Source: Anaerolineales bacterium
Lineage (GTDB): Bacteria; Chloroflexota; Anaerolineae; Anaerolineales; UBA11858
DNA: 64,000 nucleotides
Assembly (NCBI GenBank): GCA_028278545.1
Contig: JANQED010000132.1
Location: forward strand, 124,001 to 188,000
Reading direction: 5' to 3'
Under the pieces are notes generated by a model. It worked only from the letters and a program-made list of their open reading frames with translations. It was not told where the DNA came from and searched no databases. Shown piece by piece: positions 28,569 through 37,311 of this stretch. How positions within the stretch are numbered: position 1 is the stretch's first letter; every line of letters begins with the position of its first letter. A program made the translations under genes and the position numbers.

Positions 28569-30452
28569 TTAATCCAATAACTCCACCACCCACTCCAAAC
28601 CTAATTCTGCCAGCCTAGTCCTTGTGGGCATGCCGGTTGAGACATCCCAACCCGCTTCCTGGTAGTAAATGTCTTTGGCATCTTCGATAATCTGCTCATC
28701 CAGAGCGACACCAGCGGTGGCTCCCCCCACCCGAGGTTGGAATAGCTTGGGCGGCAGTTTGTCTTGATTACGGCCAAACCCCTCGCGCGCATTATACGCC
28801 CGCAGCATATTCAAGCGCCGGGCACCCACTTCGAGCAGTTCCGCCATGCTTACATCCCATCCCGTGACCAGATTGACAAGCTGGCACAACTGCTCTGGGC
28901 CATACAAATGCCAAGAGGGTCCAAAGACAAACTGGCACATATTGACCGAGTCCAGAGCGGAATAAAGGCATTGGGTGGTCAAAGTAAATTGGACTTTCTC
29001 CGCATTGAGGACATCTCCGGGCTGCGGTTCCAGGAGACCGATTTCCGCCATCCTGTCAGGATAATCCTGATAAGAGGGATCATGTTCGCTGGATTGATGG
29101 TCGGCTCCAAAGGGGTTGACGGCGTAGATCAACCCTAACGAGCGTTTGACTTCGGGCATGTGGGCGGGCAATTCCTGGCCCTTGACAGCCACGACCAATT
29201 CCTGACCCACCCCCAGTCTCTGGGACGCGAGCGTAGACCCTTCTGCCAATACATCGCCGAAGCCCTCCCGCTTAGCGATCATAGCAACCATTTCGGTCAT
29301 GGCTTTGGCACCCCCGAAGCGCAGTTCCACGCCCCCGGTATCTTCCACAGTGAGCAAACCTTTATCAAAACAATCCATAGCCCAAGCGATGGTAGCGCCG
29401 CAAGAGATGGTATCCATGCCGTATTGGTTGCAGTATTGATTGGCAAGCGAAACGGCCGGCAGATCATCGATGCCGCAATACGAGCCAAACGTAGAGACGG
29501 TCTCATACTCTGGGCCACCATAAATTGGATCGACCTGGTAATCCCCCTCAATGACTTCTACGACCCGCTTACACTTGACCGTACAGGCATAGCAGGTATC
29601 GCGCTCTTTCAGGATGGTGTCGGCCATGGTTTTGCCATCGAGGGCATTTGCCCCTTCGAAAGTGCCCGAGGCCCAGTTGCGGGTCGGCAAGCCCCCGGTC
29701 TCCTCCTGCCAACTGACGACCTCCGCGGTACCGTAAAGGCCCATGCCGTAAATATCCGAGTCGGGGAAATTCTTGGCACCCCAACGAGCCAGATCATTTA
29801 GGTCATCTTTGTCAGCCACAGTAGGGCGCATTTTGCCTCGAACAGCGATGGCTTTCAGGTTTTTGCTGCCCATTACCGCGCCCATGCCCGTGCGTCCATT
29901 GGCACGATTGGCCATGCTGATCAGGGCGGCAAAGCGGACGAGATTCTCCCCAGCAATCCCGGTCTGCAGAATATGAACGCGCTTATCGTCCAATTCATCC
30001 TTGATCAGGTTCTCAACTTCGGCGGTGTGTTTTCCCCAAAGGTGCTCTGCGGTGCGTAATTCAACCTCCCCGTCGTTGATCCACAAATAAACGGGCTTTT
30101 CGGCTCTGCCATACAGGATGACGCCATCAAAGCCGGCGAACTTCATCTCTGCTGGGAAGAAGCCGCCCGATTGTGAATCTCCAATGGCGCCAGTGAGAGG
30201 GGATTTGGCCGTGGCAGTGAGACGACTCTGCCCGGAGACTGCCACGCCGGTGAGCACGCTCAAGGTCAGGGCCAGGGTGTTCTCAGGATCAAAGGGGCTG
30301 ACATTTGGGGGAGTGTTCTTAAGCACGTAATACATGCCTAAAGCGCTACCGCCCATATACTTGCGGTAAAACTCCTCGGGAGGAGTTTCAACACCCCATG
30401 AGAGATCACTCAAATTTACATGCAGGATTTTCCCATGATATCCGTAGGGCAT
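28569..30452 (-). CDS. Tungsten-dependent aldehyde:ferredoxin oxidoreductase
   Basis: A 627-residue AOR family protein: GYHGKILHVNLSDLSWG start, YMGGSALGMYYV, GMGAVMGSKNLKAIAVRGK (pterin-binding region) and Fe-S ligands Cys287, Cys290 and Cys294 in DTCYACTVKCKR. The fourth cysteine is probably in the C-terminal SVNMCQFVF segment. These enzymes hold a tungsto-bispterin cofactor and a 4Fe-4S cluster. They oxidise aldehydes to acids with ferredoxin, or reduce acids. Length is normal. In this operon it probably removes or interconverts an aldehyde formed in amine oxidation. Oxygen-sensitive AORs point to an anaerobic lifestyle; that is inference. Confidence 0.9.
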   Translation of the reverse strand: MPYGYHGKILHVNLSDLSWGVETPPEEFYRKYMGGSALGMYYVLKNTPPNVSPFDPENTLALTLSVLTGVAVSGQSRLTATAKSPLTGAIGDSQSGGFFPAEMKFAGFDGVILYGRAEKPVYLWINDGEVELRTAEHLWGKHTAEVENLIKDELDDKRVHILQTGIAGENLVRFAALISMANRANGRTGMGAVMGSKNLKAIAVRGKMRPTVADKDDLNDLARWGAKNFPDSDIYGMGLYGTAEVVSWQEETGGLPTRNWASGTFEGANALDGKTMADTILKERDTCYACTVKCKRVVEVIEGDYQVDPIYGGPEYETVSTFGSYCGIDDLPAVSLANQYCNQYGMDTISCGATIAWAMDCFDKGLLTVEDTGGVELRFGGAKAMTEMVAMIAKREGFGDVLAEGSTLASQRLGVGQELVVAVKGQELPAHMPEVKRSLGLIYAVNPFGADHQSSEHDPSYQDYPDRMAEIGLLEPQPGDVLNAEKVQFTLTTQCLYSALDSVNMCQFVFGPSWHLYGPEQLCQLVNLVTGWDVSMAELLEVGARRLNMLRAYNAREGFGRNQDKLPPKLFQPRVGGATAGVALDEQIIEDAKDIYYQEAGWDVSTGMPTRTRLAELGLEWVVELLD

Positions 30453-30498
30453 AGGGTGGCTCCTTCAGAATCCAAGATGCTGGTAAATGGGTAAGCAA

Positions 30499-30551
30499 GT
30501 AAACAAAGTAGACAAGTATAAAAGCCGAAATGAGTTTGGTACTTTGTTTAC
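30499..30551. repeat. Perfect 12-base inverted repeat in operon spacer
   Basis: GTAAACAAAGTA at 30499-30510 is exactly inverted at 30540-30551, with a 29-base loop. It lies between the aminotransferase stop (30565) and the AOR start (30452), next to a stretch of GCAAG/ACAAG words at 30491-30517. There is no T-run after it, so it is more likely an mRNA processing or stability element, or a remnant repeat, than a terminator. Confidence 0.6.
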
Positions 30552-30564
30552 CTAGGACACCAAG

Positions 30565-31875
30565 TTATTTCTTTACTGCCTCAACCGCGTCATTGAACAC
30601 ATTTAGGGTTTCATCCACATCATCATCACTCAGCGCGTAACACAGGAACCAGGGTTCCCTGCCATCAGCATCGGGCTGGACGCCGCGCTTGATCAGCTCT
30701 ATGCCGATCTCTTCATAAAGCGCGCCATCACCGCTCAGATAATCTCGGAACTCACTAGGCTCTTCATCACTCCCAAGCAGTATGCCGAACATCCCAGGTA
30801 CACCGGTAACGACATGGGGGATATTGGCCTCGGTCAAGATCTCATCGATGCCTTTCATCAAGACACCGCCGCGCCGATTGATGGTCTCCATGACCGGCTG
30901 TGTCTCCAGGAATTCGAGGGTGGCATCAGCAGCGGCGGCACCGACGACGTTACCAGAGTACGTACCCCCATGGGCCATCGATCCCGGCTGGATAGTCATC
31001 ATGACCTCTTCTTTGCCGGCAATGGCCGCAATTGGGAAGCCGTTCCCCATGGCTTTGGCGTACGTAACCAGGTCTGCCTGGACGCCGAAATACTCCTGAG
31101 CGCCGCCATTGGCTATTCGAAAGCCTGTCTTGACCTCGTCGAAGACCATCACGATGCCGTATTTATCGCACAATTCACGCGTCTTCTCAAGGAAGCCAGG
31201 TTTAGGCATCACGCTGGCACAATTGCCCAAAATCGGCTCTATGAAGATCGCAGCAATATCCTCCCAGCCCCTTTCGACAGTCTCCTCAAACATCTCGAAG
31301 TCATTGAAAGGCAGGTTGATGACATATTCTTGAATTCCTTTGGGAATACCTTTGGTCGTGACGCTTGAGACGGGATGATCACGAGGGCCCAGATCATCCA
31401 GACCAGTAGAGGCCGTGCTGTACATGAAATAGTCGATCATGCCGTGATACTGGCCTTCGAATTTGATGAATTTCTCCCGTCCGGTGTGGGCACGCGCGAT
31501 GCGCAGGGCGTGGAAGGCCGCTTCGGAACCTGTGTTAGTCAAGCGCACTTTATCAACATTGCACATGCGCGAGATGCGTTCGGCAACCTTGACCTCTGGG
31601 GGCGTCGTCCAGGCGAAGACATTCCCCATATCGAGGGCTTCTCGGACGCGTTCCACTACCGCAGGGTAGGCATGGCCTAAGATCACCGGCCCAAACCCCA
31701 GCCGATAGTCTATGTACTTCGTCCCATCTTCATCCCAGATATATGCGCCTTCGCCACGAGATATGACCAAGGTGTCATCATCGCCCCAATAGCGAAAGTT
31801 CGAGTTCACCCCATGAGGGATAACCTGTTTGGCTTTTTCAAACGTCGCCTTGGTTCTCTTTCCTTGTATACCCAT
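30565..31875 (-). CDS. Class III aminotransferase, glutamate-1-semialdehyde aminomutase-like
   Basis: A 436-residue PLP enzyme. It resembles HemL-type proteins: KQVIPHGVNSNFRYWG, RLTNTGSEAAFHALRIAR, FEGQYHGMIDY, MVFDEVKTGFRI and YAKAMGNGFPIAAIAGKEE, in which the Lys of YAKAMG is the likely PLP lysine. The setting argues against a haem role: it sits between a GABA-type aminotransferase and an AOR in a polyamine operon. It may move the amino group of a diamine or amino-acid intermediate. Complete, normal length. Confidence 0.83.
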   Translation of the reverse strand: MGIQGKRTKATFEKAKQVIPHGVNSNFRYWGDDDTLVISRGEGAYIWDEDGTKYIDYRLGFGPVILGHAYPAVVERVREALDMGNVFAWTTPPEVKVAERISRMCNVDKVRLTNTGSEAAFHALRIARAHTGREKFIKFEGQYHGMIDYFMYSTASTGLDDLGPRDHPVSSVTTKGIPKGIQEYVINLPFNDFEMFEETVERGWEDIAAIFIEPILGNCASVMPKPGFLEKTRELCDKYGIVMVFDEVKTGFRIANGGAQEYFGVQADLVTYAKAMGNGFPIAAIAGKEEVMMTIQPGSMAHGGTYSGNVVGAAAADATLEFLETQPVMETINRRGGVLMKGIDEILTEANIPHVVTGVPGMFGILLGSDEEPSEFRDYLSGDGALYEEIGIELIKRGVQPDADGREPWFLCYALSDDDVDETLNVFNDAVEAVKK

Positions 31876-31901
31876 TTTCAGCCTCCAAGCATTGTCAGCA
31901 A

Positions 31902-33164
31902 CTACAGTGTTTGCAGGGCACTTTCAAAAATATCCAGCGCCTGCTTGATTTGCTCCTTCGTGACGATCAAGGGTGGAATCCAGCGAATGACATTTTCATA
32001 AGTGCCGCAGGTCAGCAACAGCAGGTCCTGTTCTAAACAAGCGTTCTGCACACTCTTGGCTGCCTCGGCAACCGGCTTTCCGTCTTCGGTATTGAATTCT
32101 GTGGCGACCATTAAGCCTAAACCGCGCACGTCACCGACGACAGGATATCTTTTCTGTAGACTCCGCAGGCCGTCCATCAGAAATGCCCCCATGCTGGCCG
32201 AATTCTCGACCATTTTTTCTTCTCGAATCACCTTTACTGTGGCAAGCGCAGCAGCCGCGGCGATGGCACTCCCCCCGCCGTAGGTGCCGCCATGGGAGCC
32301 CGGTTTCCAATGAGCCATCAATTCACCGCTGGCAGCGATCCCTGAGATAGGCACACCGCTGCCCAGGCCTTTAGCCATAACGATGATGTCAGGCTCGATC
32401 CCGGCATGTTCATAACTGAAGAACTTCCCTGTGCGGCCGAAACCTGACTGCACTTCATCAACAATCAATAGGATATCGTTCTCCGTACAAAGCGCGCGCA
32501 GTTCCTGCAAAAATCCCGCCGGGGCTGGCACATAGCCCCCTTCCCCAATTACTGGCTCAATGATCACTGCAGCAGTTTCCTCGGGCAGAGTCTGGCTGTG
32601 GAACAGTCGATCCAGTTCACGCAAGCAAAACTCAGTGCTTTTCTCTTCATCCCAGCCATAGAAATAGCTGTAAGGAAAGGGAGCTACAAAAACCCCACCG
32701 GGCAGAGGCTGATAGTTGTAGCGATAGATGTATTTGGAAGTGGTCATCGCCATCGTCTGAGCAGTGCGACCGTGGAAACTGCCCTGAAAAACGATGATAT
32801 TACGCCGCTTGGTAGCATGGCGGGCCAACTTTACGCTGGCCTCAACAGCTTCTGCACCGCTATTGGAGAAGAAGAAGGTATCCAATGCGGGCGGTGTGAA
32901 CTCTTTGAGCGCTTCTGCCAGCGCAATAGACGCCGGCGGAATAACGATATTTATTTGGCCAAAGATCAGCTTTTCAGCCTGATCTTGTATCGCTTTGACC
33001 ACTTTTGGATGGCAATGACCCGTGTTTGTGACGCCGATCCCACAGGTGAAATCCATATAGCGTTTACCTTGGGAATCGAACAGGTAAACGCCCTCAGCCT
33101 TCACAGGTTGGATGTGAGTCAAGTGGGTCCAGACGGGGGAGAGGAGATCAATATTTTTTGTCAT
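31902..33164 (-). CDS. Class III aminotransferase, 4-aminobutyrate/acetylornithine type
   Basis: The start is placed at the ATG at 33164 (MTKNIDLLSPVWTHLTHIQP), the natural N-terminus; the frame extends 18 codons further into the spacer. About 420 residues. Motifs: YMDFTCGIGVTNTGHCHPKV, FSNSGAEAVEASVKLAR, FHGRTAQTMAMT, LIVDEVQSGFGRTGK and VMAKGLGSGVPISG (PLP Lys), then GGTYGGGSAIAAAAAL. It fits GABA or omega-amino acid transaminases. A sensible role here is 4-aminobutanoate to succinate semialdehyde. Transcribed between the FAD oxidase and the HemL-like gene. Confidence 0.85.
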   Translation of the reverse strand: MTKNIDLLSPVWTHLTHIQPVKAEGVYLFDSQGKRYMDFTCGIGVTNTGHCHPKVVKAIQDQAEKLIFGQINIVIPPASIALAEALKEFTPPALDTFFFSNSGAEAVEASVKLARHATKRRNIIVFQGSFHGRTAQTMAMTTSKYIYRYNYQPLPGGVFVAPFPYSYFYGWDEEKSTEFCLRELDRLFHSQTLPEETAAVIIEPVIGEGGYVPAPAGFLQELRALCTENDILLIVDEVQSGFGRTGKFFSYEHAGIEPDIIVMAKGLGSGVPISGIAASGELMAHWKPGSHGGTYGGGSAIAAAAALATVKVIREEKMVENSASMGAFLMDGLRSLQKRYPVVGDVRGLGLMVATEFNTEDGKPVAEAAKSVQNACLEQDLLLLTCGTYENVIRWIPPLIVTKEQIKQALDIFESALQTL

Positions 33165-33183
33165 AATCCTTTTCTTCAAGTGT

Positions 33184-33227
33184 ACAAGTAAGCAAGCGGG
33201 CAAATTTGCAAGTGGCAAATTGCAAGG
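33184..33227. repeat. GCAA-rich short repeat array in operon spacer
   Basis: Six copies of CAAG/GCAA words at roughly seven-base spacing, including the palindrome GCAAATTTGC at 33200-33209 and TTTGC-AAGTG-GCAAA. Similar text recurs near 30491-30517 and 34585-34633, always between genes of the same operon. Confidence 0.5.
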
Positions 33228-33258
33228 TAAAGATGCGAAAATGCTCGCTCACATTCCT

Positions 33259-34530
33259 TTACGACAGCCAATCGCGGATTCGGTAAAACATCACCGCCAG
33301 CGGCATAAACCAGGCATTCTTTCGATAAAAGAAATAAGTCCGGTGGGGAATCTCCGCAAAGGGGCTGCTGGCCTTTTCGCCGGTGATCAGTTGGGCGACT
33401 TCGCGTCCCAGATAGATGGCCGTATGCAGGCCATGCCCTCCAAACCCCAGGGCATAGTAAATGCCATCGATCTGCCCGATGTGGGGCATCAGGTCAAATG
33501 TCAGGCCTAACTGACCAGTCCAGGAGTGGGTAATGGGAACATCGCTCAACTGAGGGAAAGCATGCACCATCTCTTTTCTCAGAATTTCAGCTGAATCAAC
33601 CAAATCAAGCCCAGTGCTCAGATTATTGCGACCGCCCCAAAGCATGCGCCCATCAGGGGTCAAGCGGAAATAGTTCAAAAACCACTTTGAATCCCAGAAC
33701 ATCCTCCCCTTGGGGCTGAGTTCTCGTTGCAAATCTTCAGATAGCGGCTCGGTGACAATGCTGTAGCTGCCCACGGGAATGACCCTGGGCCGCAGCCCGC
33801 GCACCACGCCGTCGGTATATCCATTGGTAGCAACGACCACCTCCCTCGCATGAATACTGCCCCGTTCGGTATGGACGAGGTAACCCTGGGCCAATTTCTC
33901 AATCCCGGTCACACCAGCATTTTCGCAGAGTTGAGCACCATTGTCCGCAGCGACCTCTGCCAAACCAAACACCAACTTGGAGGGGTGCAGGCCAGCGCCA
34001 TGTTCGTCAACGAATCCCCCATAGTAGGCATCACTGCCAATCTCGCTCCTCATCGCATCGGGCGCGATGATGTCGAAGCTGTGACCCAGTTTCTCTGCAT
34101 ACCAATCTGTCCAGACAGGATCTTCCTCGTAATGGGAGGACTTGTAGTAAACACACAAATCGCCGTTCTGCGCCCAATCACAGTCGATGCCCTCTTCATA
34201 AACGAGTTCTTTGATCAATTCCAGGGCATCCAGCGAAGCCTCCCAGAAGATGCGACCTAATTCCTCACCATACCACTTGAAAATCGTCTTTGACTTCTGC
34301 TTGAGGCTGCAACCGGTGATACCAGCATTGCGGGAGGAAGCTCCCCAGCCGATGGTCTCCCGTTCGAGCACTACCGCCGAGACACCACTCTTCGCCAGGG
34401 TGCGCGCGGCGCTCAACCCAGTATAGCCACCGCCGACGATAGCCACATCGATCTGATTGGGGAGGTCTGCTGCCACCGGAAGATCAGCCGGGCGGGGAGA
34501 ATCGTCAGTCCAATAGGGGGTTAGCTTCAA
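33259..34530 (-). CDS. DAO-family FAD-dependent amine oxidase, PuuB-like
   Basis: About 423 residues from a TTG at 34530. That start has GGAGG eight bases upstream; another TTG at 34551 lies before this ribosome binding site and is less likely. DAO fold: DVAIVGGGYTGLSAARTLA (FAD site), WGASSRNAGITG, GGFVDEHGAGLHP, VVVATNGYTD and near the end YYALGFGGHGLHTAIYLG. This pattern (ASSRNAG, GFxGHG) matches gamma-glutamylputrescine oxidase and related amine oxidases. It would oxidise an amine to an aldehyde with release of ammonia and H2O2 or reduced acceptor. No gamma-glutamylputrescine synthetase gene is seen in this window, so the true substrate is open. Confidence 0.84.
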   Translation of the reverse strand: MKLTPYWTDDSPRPADLPVAADLPNQIDVAIVGGGYTGLSAARTLAKSGVSAVVLERETIGWGASSRNAGITGCSLKQKSKTIFKWYGEELGRIFWEASLDALELIKELVYEEGIDCDWAQNGDLCVYYKSSHYEEDPVWTDWYAEKLGHSFDIIAPDAMRSEIGSDAYYGGFVDEHGAGLHPSKLVFGLAEVAADNGAQLCENAGVTGIEKLAQGYLVHTERGSIHAREVVVATNGYTDGVVRGLRPRVIPVGSYSIVTEPLSEDLQRELSPKGRMFWDSKWFLNYFRLTPDGRMLWGGRNNLSTGLDLVDSAEILRKEMVHAFPQLSDVPITHSWTGQLGLTFDLMPHIGQIDGIYYALGFGGHGLHTAIYLGREVAQLITGEKASSPFAEIPHRTYFFYRKNAWFMPLAVMFYRIRDWLS

Positions 34531-34584
34531 GGTACAAGCCTCCAGCTTCAAGAATCGTCTCGTTTATTTCATGGTGAATGTAAG

Positions 34585-34633
34585 CAAATATGCAAGTTTG
34601 CAAGTTGAACGTGCAAACCTGCCAACTTGCAAC
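34585..34633. repeat. GCAAG repeats forming a hairpin
   Basis: TTGCAAGTTG at 34598-34607 is inverted perfectly at 34623-34632; the GTTTGC/GCAAAC pair (34596-34601, 34613-34618) is an alternative fold. It lies just before the aldehyde dehydrogenase stop, in the spacer upstream of the FAD oxidase gene. Same word family as the other operon spacers. Confidence 0.55.
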
Positions 34634-34634
34634 G

Positions 34635-36083
34635 CTAATACGGATACCAATAGTCCTTAACGCCGCCCTCGATATCCCAGTGCACGTGCTTGACATCGTA
34701 AAATTCATCGATGCCCTCCTGTCCAAGCTCGCGCCCCAGGCCGCTCATCTTCATGCCGCCAAACGGCCCGGCGAAATTATCGGTCAAGGGATCGTTGATC
34801 CAGATCGTGCCGGCTTTGACCTCCTCGAAGAAGCGCTTGACCAGTTTGGCGTCGTGACTCATCAGCGAAGCGCCCAAGCCATATTGACAGTCGTTGGCCA
34901 GGGCGATAGCCTCATCGAAATCCTTGTAGGGCATGATAGGAATCACCGGCCCAAAGGTTTCCTCGCGCATCAGGCGCATACTGTGATCCACGCCGGTAAC
35001 GACCGCAGGAGCCAGGAAGAACCCGCGCAACATTTGGGGCGGCCGCTGGCCCCCAACCAGGACCTTAGCTCCCTGGGAGGCCGCCTCCGATAGCTGCTCC
35101 TCCACCTTAACACGGAACTCGTCGCGGATCATCGGCCCGATATCGACGTTTTCATCCAGGCCGTTGCCAAGGCGTAATTTCCCGACGAAATCGGCCAGTT
35201 CCTCACTCAGTTGAGGGAAGATACGCTCATGCACATAGACCCGCTCGGTGCTGGTACAGACCTGCCCAGCGTTGATCAGCGCGGCATAAGCCACCCCGGA
35301 GACAGCCATATCTAGTTCAGCATCCGGGGCGATGACCATAGGGTCTTTGCCACCCAACTCCAGGTGCAGTTTCTTCATCATCGGGGCGGCCAGCCTGGCG
35401 ATATGCTGCCCTACCCCCAGCGAGCCGGTAAAGGCGATCACAGGCACTTCGGGATGGGTGACCAGCGGCTCGCCAACCTCGGGGCCATAGCCGGTGATCA
35501 CATTAACCACGCCGGGAGGCAGGTGATCACAAGCCGCTTCGACCAGCTTCAAGGTGGATAAGGGCGTCAACTCAGAGGGTTTGATCACCACAGTATTGCC
35601 CGCGGCTAAGGCAGGCGCCATCTTCCAGGCCAAGAGCAAGAGGGGATAATTCCAGGGCACGATGCAGCCCACCACGCCATAAGGTTCTTTGAGCACAAAG
35701 TTGAACTGCCCAGGTTCCCCGGGAGGGATCACCCGCCCGCGCTCGTGACGAGCCAACTCCGCATAATAATCGAAGGTGTCTTCAACCCACCAAAGCTCTT
35801 CGTCGTTCTCAGGGATGGGTTTGCCCTCTTCCAGGGTCAGCAAGCGCACCAGATCGTCATGTTGAGCGCGGATTTTGGTCGCGACCTCATGGAGAGCGGC
35901 AGCCCGCTCGTAAGCAGGCACCAACTTCCAACTCTGGAAAGCGCGTCCCGCTGCCTCGACCGCGGCGAAAGCATCTCTCTCCGTGCCGCGCCAAGCTTCG
36001 TCAATGACCTCTTCCGTAGCAGGATTGATGACGGGTGTCTTCTCCGACGCGCTGCCAGAAGCAAATTTGCCGTTGATATACAT
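34635..36083 (-). CDS. NAD-dependent aldehyde dehydrogenase, aminobutyraldehyde/betaine-aldehyde type
   Basis: Start at the ATG at 36083 (MYINGKFASGSASEKTPVIN); a longer frame to 36140 runs through a hairpin in the spacer and is unlikely. 482 residues. Catalytic Glu242 (LELGGKDP) and Cys276 (NAGQVCTSTE), with NAD-binding VPWNYPLLLLAWKMAPALAA and FTGSLGVGQHIA. It is closest in feel to gamma-aminobutyraldehyde and betaine aldehyde dehydrogenases. Directly downstream of potD and upstream of the FAD oxidase, it is well placed to turn 4-aminobutanal into 4-aminobutanoate. Confidence 0.88.
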   Translation of the reverse strand: MYINGKFASGSASEKTPVINPATEEVIDEAWRGTERDAFAAVEAAGRAFQSWKLVPAYERAAALHEVATKIRAQHDDLVRLLTLEEGKPIPENDEELWWVEDTFDYYAELARHERGRVIPPGEPGQFNFVLKEPYGVVGCIVPWNYPLLLLAWKMAPALAAGNTVVIKPSELTPLSTLKLVEAACDHLPPGVVNVITGYGPEVGEPLVTHPEVPVIAFTGSLGVGQHIARLAAPMMKKLHLELGGKDPMVIAPDAELDMAVSGVAYAALINAGQVCTSTERVYVHERIFPQLSEELADFVGKLRLGNGLDENVDIGPMIRDEFRVKVEEQLSEAASQGAKVLVGGQRPPQMLRGFFLAPAVVTGVDHSMRLMREETFGPVIPIMPYKDFDEAIALANDCQYGLGASLMSHDAKLVKRFFEEVKAGTIWINDPLTDNFAGPFGGMKMSGLGRELGQEGIDEFYDVKHVHWDIEGGVKDYWYPY

Positions 36084-36121
36084 AGATACACTCACTCCGG
36101 CTGAGCCGTCAAACCCAGTGC

Positions 36122-36202
36122 CTCGTGGTGGATTTAACAACCCACCACGAGTTCAGGTATTGACTTGGAAAACGTGAAACGTGATTGATGCTCACGCTTC
36201 AC
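36122..36202. repeat. Two hairpins between potD and the aldehyde dehydrogenase gene
   Basis: CTCGTGGTGG (36122-36131) pairs perfectly with CCACCACGAG (36142-36151). GTGAAACGTGA (36174-36184) pairs with TCACGCTTCAC (36192-36202) with one mismatch. On the minus strand the second hairpin follows the potD stop by a few bases and is followed by GTTTTCC, so it may weaken read-through from the transporter genes into the catabolic genes. Confidence 0.6.
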
Positions 36203-36205
36203 ATT

Positions 36206-37261
36206 TTATTGCCCTGCAGCTTTGACCTCTGTCCAGATGCGCTCGTAGAGCGGAGTGGCCTCACCCACATCCTGGATCCATTCCAGGCGCTCCATGGTTT
36301 CCGCGGAGGGATAAATCGCAGGTTCCTCGAGGATTTCCGGATCGATGAACTCATTGGCGGCTTCAACGGGGCTGCCATACCAGGTAAAGTTGGTGATCTG
36401 GGCAGCAATTTCGGGCTGCAAGACGAAGTTAATGAACAACTCGGCTGTGGACTTGTTCTTCGATGTGGCCGGGATGCACAGGTTGTCAGCCCAAACCACG
36501 CCACCCTCTTCAGGGATAACATACCAAATGCGTTCGTCTTCAACAGCCGCGGCAAAGTAGTCGCCGCTCCAACCATGGCCATAGATCACCTCATCGGCGG
36601 CGATCAAGTCTTCGAATTGATCGCTGTCGTAGGAGTAGATATAGGGCTTGGTCGCCAGCAAGACCTGTTTGGCCTCCTCGAGTTGGGCTTCATCGGTGGT
36701 GTTGAGCGAGTATCCCAAGTATTTAAGCGCCGCGCCGATAGACTCGCGGCTGTCGTTGAGCATGGTGATCTGGCCCGCGTATTCGGCTGCCATGGTAGGA
36801 TCAAAGATATAGGCCCAGCTATCCGGCTCGATTTCATCGCTGTTATAACCGATGCCGGTCGTACCCCATTGATAGGGTACGCAGTGAACCAAACCAGGGT
36901 CATAAGGGGGATCACTGAACAAGGCCGAGAGATTGGCGATATTAGCGATGTTGGCGTGATCTAGCTCTGCCAGCAACCCTTCTTCGATCATAATCTCAAC
37001 CATATAATCCGATGGCACGATCAGATCGTACCCTGTGGCCCCGGCTTGAATCTTGGCGAGAAGTTCTTCGTTGCTGGAGAAGGTATCTTCGATGACCTTG
37101 ACGCCATACTCTTCTTCGAAGGCCGTGAAGACCTCTGGGTCAATATACTCCGACCAGTTGTAGATGTGGAGTTCCTCGGCCAGTTTCTGCCCATCTCCTT
37201 GACAGGCCACTAACAAGACGGAAAGAAGCAATACGATAACGAATAAGGTTGACTTTTTCAT
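36206..37261 (-). CDS. potD: Spermidine/putrescine-binding lipoprotein
   Basis: A 351-residue solute-binding protein. A lipoprotein signal peptide ends in the lipobox LLVAC with Cys20 as the lipidation site. The mature start ELHIYNWSEYIDPEVFTAFE is the classic PotD/PotF opening, followed by SNEELLAKIQAG, YDLIVPSDYMVEIM and LAELDHANIANI. It captures polyamine outside the cytoplasmic membrane and delivers it to PotBC. It is the fourth transporter gene in the operon (potA-B-C-D order). Confidence 0.93.
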   Translation of the reverse strand: MKKSTLFVIVLLLSVLLVACQGDGQKLAEELHIYNWSEYIDPEVFTAFEEEYGVKVIEDTFSSNEELLAKIQAGATGYDLIVPSDYMVEIMIEEGLLAELDHANIANIANLSALFSDPPYDPGLVHCVPYQWGTTGIGYNSDEIEPDSWAYIFDPTMAAEYAGQITMLNDSRESIGAALKYLGYSLNTTDEAQLEEAKQVLLATKPYIYSYDSDQFEDLIAADEVIYGHGWSGDYFAAAVEDERIWYVIPEEGGVVWADNLCIPATSKNKSTAELFINFVLQPEIAAQITNFTWYGSPVEAANEFIDPEILEEPAIYPSAETMERLEWIQDVGEATPLYERIWTEVKAAGQ

Positions 37262-37311
37262 CTCAATTCTGCCTCCTTTGCGCAGATTTTCTTTTCTTCT
37301 AAAACTATTGA

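Noticed and set aside
29160..29801. 213-codon plus-strand frame
   Set aside because: Shadow of the AOR gene on the other strand; no domain or ribosome binding site.
34505..34551. Upstream TTG at 34551 as start of the FAD oxidase
   Set aside because: The GGAGG site lies between it and the second TTG at 34530, so the downstream start is favoured.
33184..34633. CRISPR-like repeats
   Set aside because: The repeats are very short words at about seven-base steps, with no spacer-sized unique segments and no cas genes.
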